From the NCBI GenBank assembly GCA_948099385.1, contig CANUEZ040000198.1, forward strand, positions 3,052,501 to 3,116,500: a stretch of 64,000 nt of DNA. Reading direction: 5' to 3'. Numbering within the stretch: the stretch's first letter is position 1; every line of letters begins with the position of its first letter. The notes under the pieces were generated by a model, which made no database searches, had not been told where the DNA came from, and saw nothing but the letters and a program-made list of their open reading frames with translations. Of the stretch, positions 1-11,913 are shown piece by piece. Source of the stretch: Fasciola hepatica. Lineage: Eukaryota > Platyhelminthes > Trematoda > Plagiorchiida > Fasciolidae. A program made the position numbers and the translations under genes.

Positions 1-1008
1 TTGTCTGGACTGTTGATTGTTGTCACTGTAGTATGAGGATTTATTGCGATAATTCAAACAGATAGGCAACACTTAACTGAATTGGTATCGTAAAGACTTA
101 GACTACGAGCAGAATTGATGAACGGATGAAAATCGAGTACGTACTTTTTCATCAGCAGATCATCGTTGGCCATAAGGCATTAGGTTTCAATTGAGATATT
201 CAGTATGACCGTTCCGAGGTTCCCATAACAACAAGAAAACCTCGAATATTTTCATCCATTTGGTGTTTTTATAGGGCTTCAGATTGCTCGATTCATGATG
301 CTCCAACAACTACTGTCAAGCTGGGACCGCTATATTTGTTCGAAGTGTCAGCAGCCACGGAAACTGTGTTCGAGCTGTTTCACACGCACAATTTTGGAGA
401 AATTATATTAGTGGAAACAAATCCCGATAGATGCGCTAAAACTCTCAACATGAACACGTTAGAACAAAGGCTGCTCGACGGTAAACGATGTCTTTATGCT
501 ATAGCTGCTCTGCATTGCAGTTTACCTAATGGTAGGTTGACAGTTCTACCAGCTCGCCCACAACTCACTGAATATTTGAAGCAACACCACCACCAGATTT
601 CAAGATCTATAGGCACGGGTCATGTTTGAACTCGCATCGAGAAAGACTTCTGAATTTTGAAAGCCATTTCAACCGTGAGACGCGTCCTCAATGAGTACCT
701 AATATGCCCAACCCATAGCTCAAGTAGTAACACTCTTGTCCGATTTCCTATGGAAATGTGGGAGCTACCTCCTTGAGGAATACGATGTCAATTATTTCGA
801 ACCGTTTCGTATCAAGGTAGATATTATTGAACACAACAGATATGGGTGTCGAGCAATCCACTTGGAAAGCGTGTATAATATGACTGCGAATATATTTTTC
901 ATGACAATGATACGGTTTATAACCGGACGCAGTATACCCAAGGTGATGCAAAATGATGGTGGGTCTGACGTTGAGGAAGCAGAATGTGCATTGAAAACTG
1001 CGTCGTAG
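1..1008 (+). pseudogene. BEL/Pao retrotransposon pol relic (A17 to integrase), copy 1
   Basis: This is a degraded fragment of a BEL/Pao polyprotein. About 660-772 reads as the integrase zinc-finger tail, with the family's VRRVLNE-L-C motif followed by a MELPP-like end. After a frameshift, 783-1008 reads as the integrase core. That core has a VNYFEPF-like first-Asp motif, RYGC, an AIHLE motif, and an NDGG remnant where the second-Asp SDNGTNF motif should be. Upstream, 336-629 is open for 97 codons and lies where the A17 (RNase H-like) region is expected, but its similarity is weak. Relative to 43503-44699 this copy lacks 189 bp of the RT-connection/A17 segment at position 230. Stops and frame changes make it non-functional. 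The BEL/Pao assignment of 660-1008 is from family motif recall; 1-335 is assigned through the second copy. Confidence 0.75.
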
Positions 1009-3466
1009 GCTGTGATAATCGTGAAATTGTTCAATAGGGTACGTTACGCTATGAAATTGATTGACACATTCAGCCCTGAGGTGCAAGCTATGTGGAGGCT
1101 AGTCTGATTTTGTTGGCAGTCAGTTCACATCAGCAACCGAATGGCGAGGAATCATCGACATACATGTTGGAGTTTGGACGTATCATGAAACATAGATGTT
1201 GAGTCTCCGTGTGTGGAGACCCAGAGCATCCACACGCACTTTGACTTAGTGATTTATATTTGCTCCCCTCAACACATTCCTTTGTGCAAGGAAGACCAAG
1301 CCAGTAGAAACGTGAACCAAATTTGATGTCAAGCAGAATATCTAGATGCGATGTTCAGGATACATTGGAGTCGTGAATATCTTTCTACATAAATGGCTTG
1401 AAGATTAATCCGACTTGTAAAGGGGAGACGTGATTCCGATTACTGATGGAATTGCAGCATGAAGCATATGCCACAAAATATTCAATACTGAAATGTTTTC
1501 GGCTAATGACGAGTATGTTCGTCAGATCAAGTGTGGGAACCGCATCATATTTTGAGGTTTGGGTTATACATTAATTCTGTTTCTTGAGAAGTACATGGGA
1601 ACTGGAGGATAATATAACTAACGTGATGCAATTATTTTGTTTGCTCCCGTCCACCGCTTACGTAAAACATTTCAGTTTATGTATCGCTCAACGATGAAAA
1701 TGATACAAATAATTGGGTTAGATTGAAAGGTTCAACAGCGGGATGGATAGGAGGAGATCGGGGTCCTTTCGGTTGGTGCCATAACAAACATACACTTGTG
1801 TCAACCATTTGTTGTGCACAAATTGCTGAGGGATGCATTCTGATGGACTCCGCTTCAAAGAATGCTCACAGCTCCAAATTGGGATTGCCCAACACAATTT
1901 TAGGGGATTAGGTCGGGCCAGCTTTGTGACCTGATGCAAATAAACGTTGCACAATAGAAGAATCCGAAGATGTGACGTTTTAGTTGCATGTGCTCGTTAG
2001 TCTTTTCGCCTATGCGCGGACAACCAGTCCGTCACTGTGATGCCTCGCATAAAGCCGACACGGCAACAAGAAGCAAGTTTCTAATGTTTTATAATTCAGA
2101 GGTGACAGCCTCTTTATCGAAAAATATATAATTATACCTTAGGTCAACCATAGGACACTCGTAGACTGTGGTGCAACTACTTATGTTACTGATCACCAAC
2201 AGGAACGGATTCAAAAGTTATTCAGCCAGTCTTGCCGATCCCAATGTCTCACATGTTTTATATCAGACAGCTTACAGCTACGGTGACGCATCCACAGGCA
2301 GAACGCATAGCTGCTTGGCTCAACCAGCGTCGGAGAACATACCCAAATGGTTGGAAAAATCGATGACACCGCGCAATGCGGCCACACAGAATGACGTCAG
2401 AGCTTCGGCCTCTTTCAATTGCGAAATTCGTTATTGAATCAGGTTTCAAAGTTCACGCGAACAAATCCATTACATTGATGTTGCTCATGTTGATGATGAG
2501 CCTAGCACACAATACTCCCGTGTATGTGAATCTGCTTGAGATATTCAGAGAATAAACTGTTCTCTAATCAGGTCATACAAATATCTCCTAATTTAGGTCC
2601 TGAGAAGGATAGGATTTAAACTTTTTTTATGATGCGATCAGGCTCCGTGAAATTGAAACTGGATGTTGTTAATACATAAGCACAAGGGTTTTTTGGTTTA
2701 TCCCTATAATCTACTGGGTTTTCTCATTCTTCTATCTAATGTCCTTATATTTTTGATAGCTTCTTCGAAAGACACTCACTGGTAGAAAAGATACATTGAG
2801 TGAGTAAACCCTCTTGTTGGACGCATTTGTGTGTTCAATGAAAACATGCAGCCTGAATAGTATGGGCTAGATTGGACACTTTCATTTCATCACGTTTCTA
2901 TCACATGATGTAGCAATGTGCTCATGTCCAGAACTGAACTAACCGCATCCTTTCCCGATAAGTTTTAGATAAAGCATGAATAGGAATTAAGATTTGGTTA
3001 CTAGATGGATTCATTCTACCTAATAAGTGAATTCAATTAGGCCTGTAAAGGTATAAAATCACGTTGGAAATATAATCCATAAATTGTTTGCTTTTCTCGG
3101 ATGCATTACATTCACATCAATCTGCTGGCTCACTAGGACGTTCACTTATTCATAAGGAAAATTTTTCAAGTCCATGCACACGCTACCACTGATTCATATT
3201 ATTGAGAGAGAAAAGGCAACTTCTGCAGTGATTGAACACTAATGTAATTAAGATATGATCTATAAATAAAACGTAGAAAAAATGAAATCATTTCTCATTC
3301 CGAATATACAACCCGGGTTCTCCATCAATAATGTTACGCAGAATAACGATAGCACACCTTGTCATCAAGCAGTCGAAAAGCAATCTGTCTACCCATGAGT
3401 TCAATTTAGAGGTGGCAGGTCGGTCTCAATCGCCCGTTCTCCATATTCCAAGTCAGGACGATGTTA
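1009..3466. other. No recognisable gene (inside duplication copy 1; repeated at 44700-47157)
   Basis: This stretch holds no domain I recognise. Short open frames exist: 62 codons at 1723-1911, 89 at 2168-2437 and 64 at 3331-3525. The first and last are preserved identically in the second copy and the middle one differs at a single position, which is expected from recent duplication alone. The first lies downstream of the BEL/Pao integrase relic and could be its decayed continuation, but no third-catalytic-residue motif is visible. Confidence 0.5.
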
Positions 3467-3720
3467 TTACGCTGCCGGAATACATGTTTTGTTCACCTCT
3501 CGACTATTTCTCAATTTACGAATGAAGCGCAGAGTATCCGTACATTTCCAGCTCTCAGTGTGGGGCAGGTGACGTATGTTGAACAACAGGAAGACCGTCT
3601 TGACACATACAGGCTCATCACCAAAGTCGGTTAAACAAAATACAAGTGAAGAGCTGACAAACGACAATTACCACCTCTTCCATGGAATCGGATAATTCGA
3701 TCAATAATAATGGAGACCCT
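3467..3720. repeat. Dispersed repeat segment, inverted partner at 50460-50720
   Basis: The reverse complement of this segment matches 50460-50720 at roughly 80% by eye. The core of the match covers a stretch encoding HLPHTESW on the minus strand here and on the plus strand there. It is also present in duplication copy 2 at 47158-47411, giving three copies in the window. A 66-codon frame (3467-3667, minus) is open here but breaks in the 50.5-kb copy. I do not recognise the family. It is probably an internal part of a retroelement. Confidence 0.8.
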
Positions 3721-4005
3721 CTGCCGATATAAGCTGACAAAGTAATAGCAACAAGAAGGGCCAATGCTCAAAAGCAACATTTCAGATATCTGAATGTATT
3801 CTAGTTACCCACAAAAATAATTTGACTAATCATAAACGGCACGCATCTGATAGTTATCAACACAATATCTGTCGTAACACTGATAACACCGTTACTGTAT
3901 GGGCACGAATTTGTCAATTGTTGTAAGCAAGATTACCGACTATTTTTCTGCTTTTCTATCACCCAGTGTACAAAATCTGTAAAAACGTTTAATATTTTAT
4001 CACAG

Positions 4006-4243
4006 GTGAAACACTGACAACTAGTTGTTTTGATACCGAGTGTTCTGATGTCCTGATCAAGTGTCCTCACTCAACCGTATTTGCCAAATCAGATGAATAT
4101 TCACTAGTTGCAGGAAAATATTGTTCAAATGTAACCATGAACCAAAACAAACAGGTCAGTACAACACTGGTAACCATTACTTCAAGTTCAATTTCACATA
4201 TGAACAACGTTCCTCTAATTTATCTTTTACCCTGTCATAGCAA
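4006..4243 (+). other. Candidate internal exon with Ig-like character, copy 1
   Basis: A 238-bp open stretch is flanked by a good splice acceptor (pyrimidine-rich tract, then TTTTATCACAG) and a consensus donor (CAA followed by GTAAGT). Read in phase from the acceptor it begins GETLTTSC and contains AGKYCSNVTM followed by TTLVTITSSS. This resembles the strand-B cysteine, G-x-Y-C and final strand of an immunoglobulin-like domain, although Tyr sits one residue closer to Cys than usual. The upstream frame has a stop (TAA) here, as expected of an intron, while copy 2 is open. No partner exons were identified with confidence. It may be an exon of a surface-protein gene broken up by duplication, or coincidental. 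Confidence 0.35.
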
Positions 4244-6344
4244 GTAAGTAATGAACATGGGCGTATCTCTCACTGAAAGCTCACCTTATCAAATTATAAA
4301 TTGGGAAAAACGTTTGACAATCATTACTCGCATTCCACAAACGTAGTAGAATTGTCTTGTAACTTGGCTGTCTTCTCCGGTTGGGCAGCTTTCTGGGCGC
4401 GTCTCTCGCATGAATGATCACCACAATCACATCAATTTTACCAATATCACCAATCAACTACGACGCTCGCGTCAAACTGATAGCCAAGTTCGAATATCGG
4501 TGAATATAATGACAGCAGTCAAAAAGTTGATCTCCACTTGCGCTGCGTGAGCATACATAACCTGGTTCATGCGAGATTTTTTGCGACAGGAAAATGAGTA
4601 TTCATCCTGATTGAATCAAATTTGTTGCTTCATATACTTCGGTGGATCACGTGATGGTGTCGCGTTGTTTATTGGAGAAATGTTTTTCTAGTGTTTCCAG
4701 TAGGCACATCCCTATGACTGTCTGACTGGCAGTGACGTAATGCCTTGTCTTCAAACAATTTGTGGCAGTCAGTGATCTTTCATTGATCGATGACGAAATC
4801 GTGTTGAGTTTCGTTCTCAAGCCACATGTGAATGTGTTAAACCATTTATGACGTGTGATCGGGGAATAACGTAAACATAATAACCGGTTCGGCAGTATAG
4901 TAGATTTGCGGGAAGTTGGCTTCAAACGATTGTTGATTTGGTTGATCCTAAAGTTTCACTTATGAGGTATTTATAAATTTATTTCCAAGCCCAGTGGAAG
5001 ACTATTAATTATCAGCTTGATTTGATAATAATTTGCCAGGAATTATGCTGGATACGCAATTGACATCAGCGTTTCAATAATTCGAATGATTTCTCCCTCC
5101 AGTGGCTTTGTCGTCCAAATCTACTCTAGCCCGAGAAACAGTGTTTGCACTGTGCTTATCTTGTACTTCTCTGGAACAATTTCAGTGCAGAATAGATAGT
5201 GTCCTTGTAGACAGATCTTTTATTTGATCCATTTTCTCAGTGTTCGCTGTGGATAGGTCACCTTATATTTGAACAGAGATTATTCTAGATGATCAACTGT
5301 CCTTCACAACATAACAGGATTTCGGAACCTAAGCAACCATTTTATTAGTTTTCATATAACGGAGATTCGGTCACTGACGAGACTACTCCCTCTGTCGCGT
5401 CTGTTTTGTCATTTCGACAACATGTTTTATTAAAAATGTCAACAGACCCATGGGAAGTTTCCATCAGACTACATTCGAAAAACTGCTGACAAAGTATTCA
5501 AGCCGCGTTCTTTACCAGTTCCTGAATTACCAAATCCTATTTTTCGATTATTTACTATGAATTTGTTGTTATACTGGCTTGTGCATGTTTAACTGATCAT
5601 ATGAAGAAACTCTTCGTACGTAAAAACGTGTTCACGGCTGAGACAATAATTCTTCCTTGAACAGTCCGCAATGATATTTCTGACAAATTAAATGAATGAT
5701 GTTATATGCTTATCGCATACGCTCAGAAACAAGACGGATTCTGTACAGACCTCTACCAACAGTGATGTAATCTCTTTTCAGCAGACCGAAATAAATAAGG
5801 CAGAACAATATGGAAACATGGGAAACATACACTTATGCACGAATGAAGAAATAACAGATTGCGAAGAAACGAACTTTTGGACATCATGAATTTAAAATGG
5901 AGATCGATGAAATTTCTAGACAGCAATGTCTGTATGCAAAGACCAATGCAAGTTCTCAAAAACCGTGATAATTCCCATGGTTTAAACGTGTAGGTGAGGT
6001 AGATTCAACAGTGGTGCTTTATTCTAGAAAACGTGATCTGACAGTGGAATGAATGCAATCTAGACATTTGTGAGTGTTTGCCACAAGACTAGGCTGCTCG
6101 GAAATGTTTCCTCTCGTGAATTATTTTCATCGGCGTACTTGAAGAAACGAGCTGAGTGTGTGACAGCTGTGACTCATGGCTAAGATGTTCCCATTTGTAA
6201 TTTGATGCTTCTGTTCCATTCTGTTCTATTTCAAGCTGTGTGACTGTGTGAAAAGATTGCACAAATGTGCTGGTTTCATGTGCTCCTGCCAAATGAGCGA
6301 TCCTGTGTTTCGATAGTGATTCCCTATGAAACGGAATTTCGTAC
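4244..6344. other. No recognisable gene; short conserved frames (repeated at 47935-50035)
   Basis: There is no recognisable domain. Open frames include 92 codons at 4647-4925 (minus), 65 codons at 5692-5889 (plus) and 109 codons at 6089-6418 (minus). The copy-2 equivalents differ by one to a few amino-acid replacements, so no purifying selection is evident. The 5692-5889 frame has a CTCTTTTCAG acceptor-like site at about 5770 followed by 36 codons and a stop. It could be a terminal exon, but nothing ties it to the Ig-like exon. Confidence 0.4.
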
Positions 6345-6965
6345 CAATCCATCAAGACAAATGTATACTCACATCGCCTGGTTGCTCTCGACCAAATATA
6401 TACTGGCGTAAAAAACACTCAAATAAAATCTACTAATTTCATTCTATTTGGATGAAATCCGTAGGAATTGATCTGACTTCATATGGTCTAAAATAACCAC
6501 GAAATAATACCCGCTTCTCCAATGGTTTGCATTTTATTGAACAGCTCTTTTCCGTGCCTGCACAATGCAGATCGTGATCGATCACCTGAATGTTCATCTC
6601 GTTCACCAGCCACAAACCTGGTATCACTGGTTGCGTTAATTTTCTGTTTGTCGAGTATAACTTTCAACTTATTGTTTCGTTGTCGTATTAGAATAGCAGA
6701 TTGAGCGGCAGATGGAATATGGGAGCATAATCACTGACTGCGCTGCATATTATACCACTAAATGACTTAAAAAGCTAAACATCATCTTTCGGGAGACGTT
6801 TAAGCGAGGCTTATGAACGTGTTTTTATTCCGATCTCACATCGAAATTCCAACGTAACACTCTCTGTTGAACGAATAGAGAAGATGCATGTCAAGGGAAA
6901 GATGTGACGATGTATTCTATTCAACGAGGACCCGAAACAGTACCGATACGAGAAACACACGGAAT
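6345..6965 (+). pseudogene. BEL/Pao integrase core relic
   Basis: This is a second BEL/Pao fragment, separate from the one at 1-1008. In scattered frames it shows an ATNLV segment near 6610-6625, where the family has the second-Asp DNGTNFV motif, and a GIWEHNH segment near 6715, matching the G-x-W-E motif that carries the third catalytic residue. Multiple stops and frame changes follow. The same sequence occurs inverted at 52245-52864, and its left part occurs in duplication copy 2 up to the breakpoint at 50310. After 6965 the similarity to the inverted copy stops. The overlapping minus-strand frames here are most likely shadows. Confidence 0.65.
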
Positions 6966-9880
6966 GCAAACGCTCGCAACGATGAATCAGAACGCGAACC
7001 GCGACCGAGTACAAACGGATTTGATAAAGAGGGCAACCGTAACAGAAAAGTCAGTTCAGGTGAATATGGTGGCCAGATAACGGTCTTTTCCTCAACCCTA
7101 TCGAGGCCACTACGAATCCCTTGAACGATCAAAGACTTTTACTTTACACATGCAAATACAGTCGAGATTTGACCTCTGAGGTCGATTTTGCACGCAATAG
7201 GTCAACTAATAACAAACCAAACTAAGTACAGTCAATCAAATTCTGAAACCAAACAATTTGTCCCTCGAAACGGAAATTCAGCAATACGAAATGAGGGTTG
7301 GATAAATAAATCAAATATGCAACCACAGAATGAAAGTAATGAGGTCAGCAAAGTCGAGCTGACGTCAAATAAATCGGGCAACATTTAGCTGACTAGCGGA
7401 AGAGTCAGTCATGGGTAGTTTTACCAAATGGAGAGTTGATCAGACACGAATCAGTTAAAGACGTAATCTGTCCACTGATCTAAACGAATTTCCTTCCAAA
7501 TAGGCATGGAAATCACAATGATCGACAGCCGATCCAACCATAACTCGGTCAAATTTCACAGCATACTAATTTTTGGCAAGGTTGCAGACACTATTCATCT
7601 ATAAATACGTCTCCGCTGTTTGATGTGCTGACTACTTGTCTAACGCAAATCTGAAATAGTCCTTCGTTTCAGTGATCAGTGGGTTGTCCACATGTGTATT
7701 GTCAGATGGCAGTTGACAGTTCAATCAAATGCAGATACCAAGCGGTAATCAATTCTGTTTTCCAATAATTAGTGTTCTATTTGATTGGTGATACGCAATT
7801 GCTTTTTGAGTGAGATAGGAAGCAAACTTTCACAAAATATATGATTCAGTATATTGCTGACGATGACATTAGAAACTGAGAGGGTTATGACATTACTTGA
7901 TGGAGTTCAATTTTGTTAGCTGGCAATATAGTGATCTCATTTCTCAGCATTGAACATGGTTGACATAGGCATATACGAACAGACTTTTCAGCTCATCATT
8001 TGGAAGGTATACCGCGCATTGAAGTCCACACTCATTCGACCACAGCCGACGCTCCGGTTAACGCTCGTGGTTATTCGGACTGGCTTCCCGGGAAAGGTCG
8101 ATTCGGTTGCTGTAACCACAACAGAAGCAAACATTTCGTAGACTTCGTTAAGGATCACTTGTGCGTTCGCAACACAAAACCTCTGCCACGGCAACATGAC
8201 AAACTATGATCAACTAAAGCACCACATTTTTGTTCGTTTAGGTCCTATACTATCTTATACAGCATGCAGATCAGATGCCACAAGGATGGGTTTGCCCTGT
8301 TCACCAGACCACCCATCAAATGCGCCAGTAGTTATAGGCACACAAACGAAAGAATTTCAATGGTCTGAAGTCATATTCGACCTTTTTTTGTCATAAGGAG
8401 AACAGTGCGCACGACATGGAAGACGGGGAGCCGCTTACTCAAACCGGGAATATAAACGGTTCGAAAACCAGTCGTTTGTCTCGGACAATAGATTCACACT
8501 TTATTTGGCACGTCATCGTTTCCTATTACTATTCAGGATCACTATTCTTTTTTCCTCATTAGTGTGTTGCAGTAGTCGATTCACATTTTACCTACTCCAT
8601 TAAACGCCTCAATTTATTCATCCATACTTTAAATGAATGATATGTTAAATTCAAGCAGCTTTCCTATTCAGATTATTTTTCTATTTCCGTGTATCGATGA
8701 CTGGGCCAGTTGGAACATCAGATTTTACACAGTACAGTAAACTGACTACGGATTTACAATAGAGATGAATTACAATTCCATTCTTCAGTGTTTAGCCGTG
8801 TTTTATTTGCCTCCTGCTTTCTGAACCGTGACAACGAAGAAAGGTCTCGATCATAGATGTTTCTGTATTGTTCACGGCTTGCTCGTTTTCCTCATAATTC
8901 AAATTCAATCTGAATTATTATTTACTTCTCTACTCCTACCAACCTTTTATTTTGTCGATTCACGTGTGCGTCGGATGTTTTGCCCCTCTTCCATATTCAT
9001 GCCCTTCTTTATACATGTGGTTTGTGTTACTTGCGTCAATCATGAACTTGCTCTGTCTGTAGGCTTGTACCCATGGTTGACGGATAAACATCAGCATATA
9101 GTCCATTCTTCGATAGGCCAAAATGAATTAGTCTAATTTAAAATTCATGAAGCCACTGATGCAGATTGCATTCCCACGACCTGATCGCAGGCGGTAATAT
9201 GTCAACGTCATCAATACCATTTCCTTCTGAATATAATGGACATATATTACGGATATAATTGAGCAGATTATTGGTTGACAAACCGTTTTAGGAATTCAAG
9301 AATTTATACGGCAGTGGCATCTCTGGCGTACAGAGAGATCAACATACTGTATTTTTGGAATTTCCGTGTTGGTTAGGAGATTCGTGGTAATCATATGTAT
9401 GATCATGTGATTTGCTATCGGATAGCCCACCAAATATTGCCCTTCATCATCCAAGCTCAACAGTGAGGATCAGAACACACTGTGTGAGATATTCTCAATA
9501 ATCCCAGGATTTCCTCGAAATCCCTTTATTATGAAACTAATTTAATAGAAAAAACCGCACTGGAAAATCAATACGAATTTGCTTCTTTCTGATGGCAATT
9601 GTCCTCCTGTTTCCTGGCAAGAAAGCCTTTTCCATCGGCAAGATACACCAAACTGTGATCGATGGCGCAGAGCTTTCACTTGCCACTTCGGAGGTCAGAG
9701 GTTCCTCGAAGGACGATTTTTTTCGTGGTAGGAGGAAATCCATTGTGACTCGGCTGGTGACCACATCTGACATATTGGGACCTTATGCGATCCCCCACTT
9801 CAAGCCGAACAGTCTGGTTTCCGGTTAGTTTAATAGTGCAGTGGGCTTTTGCGGCCGTGAGACCTTATATCACCAACACA
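6966..9880. other. No recognisable gene
   Basis: Several 60-100 codon frames occur, but none carries a motif I can defend. 6966-7078 continues an open frame out of the integrase relic without family similarity. 8000-8209 has a faint resemblance to an endonuclease region of non-LTR elements (a FVDFVKDHLC stretch), too weak to call. 8828-9136 is hydrophobic and AT-rich. Confidence 0.4.
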
Positions 9881-9884
9881 GCAT

Positions 9885-10600
9885 TCATGAACAAGCTCGT
9901 ATTTTCCTCAAAGTGAGCCAAAATGTTTCCTGACAAAATGAATCCAGTGAGCTCCGTATTGCGACTGCGTCAATTTGTCTGTAGGCTCGGCCAAGGGGAA
10001 AACGCGATACGACTGTTGAGCATGGTAGTAATTGTCGTTCCTGAAATGAGACGGGTGTGTTTTGCACTCCATGGTAGCAGATGAAATGAATGACCTCCTT
10101 AAAGCGAAAATCCGTGAACAGTGATTGGATATCAAATGAAGCCGTGTGTTTCCCTTTCACAATGATCTGGCCCAAAGATCTCTACTATTTGGAAACTTTC
10201 TTTGATAGTGTCTCTGGCCATTAAATCATGAACTGATTCAAGTAATTTCATTACCCACTTCGCCAATTCGTGCTGTGATGAATTTATCATCTATAGTATT
10301 TGTCTCGGTGAAAATTCTGGTTTGTGTAGTTTCGGCGGACCATGCAGTTGTGGATTTTGAGTTCCATTTGGCATCAGATGTTGAGCTGTGATCTAATTGG
10401 TAAACTCTTTCTAGTAGACTGTGTGCTTCAGCCGATACCTCTTGTTCTAGTTCATCAGGTTCATCGCAGTTATCTCGACGCACGAACTTGCTGGGATAGT
10501 CAAGAACGGTCTCCATTTTCTCATATTCACTCGAATGAGTCAGCAAGGGTCCGGAATCATCGTTTGGGCGTAAAATTACCAAGTCAGTTTGCAACTGCAG
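9885..10600 (-). pseudogene. Penelope-like reverse transcriptase, 5' part
   Basis: Reading from 10594 down, the frame has LVILRPNDDSG (family: ILRPDKGSG) and SSEYEKMETVLDYPSKF, which fits the PLE N-terminal RT region. A second frame (10175 to 9885) gives TASFDIQSLFTD, matching the motif-A block S-FD-x-SLFT. It then gives YRQIDAVAIRSSLDS, a degraded version of the YRQ-DGVAMGSPLGP block. ARDTIKESF lies between them in another frame, where the family has a DSF block. The region between motif A and the YRQ block is compressed. The motif-A Asp is retained and the GSPLGP motif is lost. Confidence 0.8.
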
Positions 10601-10899
10601 ATTTTCATTATGAAAAATGCACTCAGATGTGGTGAGTGATTGATGTCTGAACGATGTTACCAGTTACTGTGGTTCGAAGTCATCCAGCTCCGCTTGGAAC
10701 CAAGTCTGAGCATCTTTTTAGGTGAGTTTGAATATTTTTCGTTATTCGAGTAAATATTCAAATTGTGCTAGAGTCTCTATGCTGTTTATTTTCTTCGGTG
10801 GTATACAGATGCCCAGACCTCAAGAGACAGCCCGCAATTGTAGTTCATTCAGTGCAACCAATGATAGATTCCCTACAACAGTTACCGATTGTTTCGGAA

Positions 10900-11913
10900 A
10901 ATTTTATTCGGCCAACGTGTGAAGGCGAGCAAAATCCTGTAAATCACACAGCTCTACAAAATATACGTTGATGATATTTCTATCGTCACGAAAGTCTTGA
11001 ATAGACGACGTGGATTATGAATGAACTCAATCATCTGCATCCGAGTATACGAACTACGATGGGCGCAGATGTTGACAATACACTTCCCTTCTTTGAGATT
11101 ATCATGACTAGGAGGAATGACGGAAAAATCGCCAAATCTGACTTCATAGAAAAGAAACTTGGACAAGCCTATACTTGCACACTGACAGCTTAGTACTGGT
11201 GGAATATAAACGTAGCCTGGTCCGAACACCATTTCGGAGAGTAGGCTGAATTTGCACGGAAGCATGATTGATAGCGAAATGCAACAGCTGAAAGAAGCGT
11301 CGACCGAAAACGCTCATCCCAATACGTTTATCAAAAGGCACAGCAGGCCTATAGTTAACAGATATATACTTGTTCAGTAGGGAAATCACTAGTAATCCTC
11401 TGTATTCCATTCAAATGTGATGATGTCAATGTCTGCTCAAACGGCGACTTGGTTCAGCTATTCCTAGAACATAAGGTGCAACTGACCTAATACTTGTTCA
11501 TCGAACGATTGGGGCCTCAAAGCCCTCGTTGAAAAATAACGTCCACCTCTGTACACCAAATCTAATCTGATTTACGAATTTGCGGAGCAACCTACGTGGG
11601 TGGAAAAGAACGACAGTTGTCTAACCGATTATTTGGACACATTCCAAATTGGGCACAACGTCTTGTGATGCACTCCAGTTCAGATCAAACGCATATCCAC
11701 AAAGTTCGAAATCAAAAGGTATGGTCGTCTGCAGTCGCTCGTCATCTTCAGGTGACGTAACATCCAGGTGACCGAAACACTGCGTTTCAGGTCATCTACG
11801 TGATAAGGAATGCAAGGGTATTGAGGTTTGCCGAAGCCGTAGCCGTACATCGATGAAAACCCATATTGTATCAGCAGAACAAGCTGTTTGGAAATGTGTC
11901 TTTACCACGGTGA
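10900..11913 (+). pseudogene. Penelope-like RT C-terminus and GIY-YIG endonuclease
   Basis: YVDD is encoded at 10964-10975 (KIYVDDIS). 11017-11193 is open and reads MNELNHLHPSI, then LPFFEIIMTR, typical of the PLE region after YVDD (N-LHPSI-FTME, LPFLDVL-R). 11581 onward reads CGATYVGGKERQLSNR followed by HIPNWAQ, the GIY-YIG nuclease block with the YVG motif. The end is RVLRFAEAVAVHR, one in-frame stop, then a short tail to the stop at 11911-11913. A frameshift separates the LIYEFA strand from CGATYVG. This is known PLE domain order with an intact catalytic YVDD but a broken frame. Confidence 0.85.

Larger units (their letters stand above)
1..6619. repeat. Direct segmental duplication, copy 1
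   Basis: This block matches 43503-50310 almost base for base. The offset is 43502 before position 230 and 43691 from there to the right end. By eye the copies are about 98-99% identical, with scattered single-base changes and one 189-bp indel: copy 1 lacks what corresponds to 43732-43920. The match starts at the first base of the window, so the true left edge lies upstream. It ends sharply near 6619, where copy 1 continues through a BEL/Pao integrase relic and copy 2 switches to unrelated sequence. Differences fall in coding relics and non-coding DNA alike. This is a recent segmental duplication, or possibly an assembly artefact such as a retained haplotype. The differences and the internal indel argue against simple read duplication. 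Confidence 0.96.
9885..11913 (+). mobile_element. Penelope-like element with inverted 5' half
   Basis: Two halves of one Penelope-like element (PLE) lie head to head. 10600 to 9885 on the minus strand encodes the N-terminal part of the reverse transcriptase, ending just before the catalytic YVDD. About 10900-11913 on the plus strand starts with YVDD and runs through the RT C-terminus and the GIY-YIG endonuclease. The outer end of the inverted part and the inner start of the forward part meet at the same place in the protein. That is the geometry of a 5' inversion during target-primed insertion, as described for L1 twin priming. About 300 bp between the halves (10600-10900) is unassigned. Stops and frameshifts make the element inactive. 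Confidence 0.8.

Noticed and set aside
336..629. 97-codon frame, duplicated at 43877-44320 with 147 codons, as a possible gene
   Set aside because: It lies between BEL/Pao RT-connection and integrase segments and is best explained as decayed pol sequence. Conservation between copies reflects recent duplication.
1723..1911. 62-codon frame identical in both copies
   Set aside because: No domain and no splice or start context. Identity is expected from the duplication.
6089..6418. 109-codon minus-strand frame conserved in both duplicate copies
   Set aside because: Its right end overlaps the BEL/Pao integrase relic on the other strand, it carries no recognised domain, and the near-identity is explained by the recent duplication.
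8000..8380. Possible CR1-like endonuclease segment
   Set aside because: Only one short stretch (FVDFVKDHLC) resembles the family. No RSPN, GDFN or SDH block is nearby.
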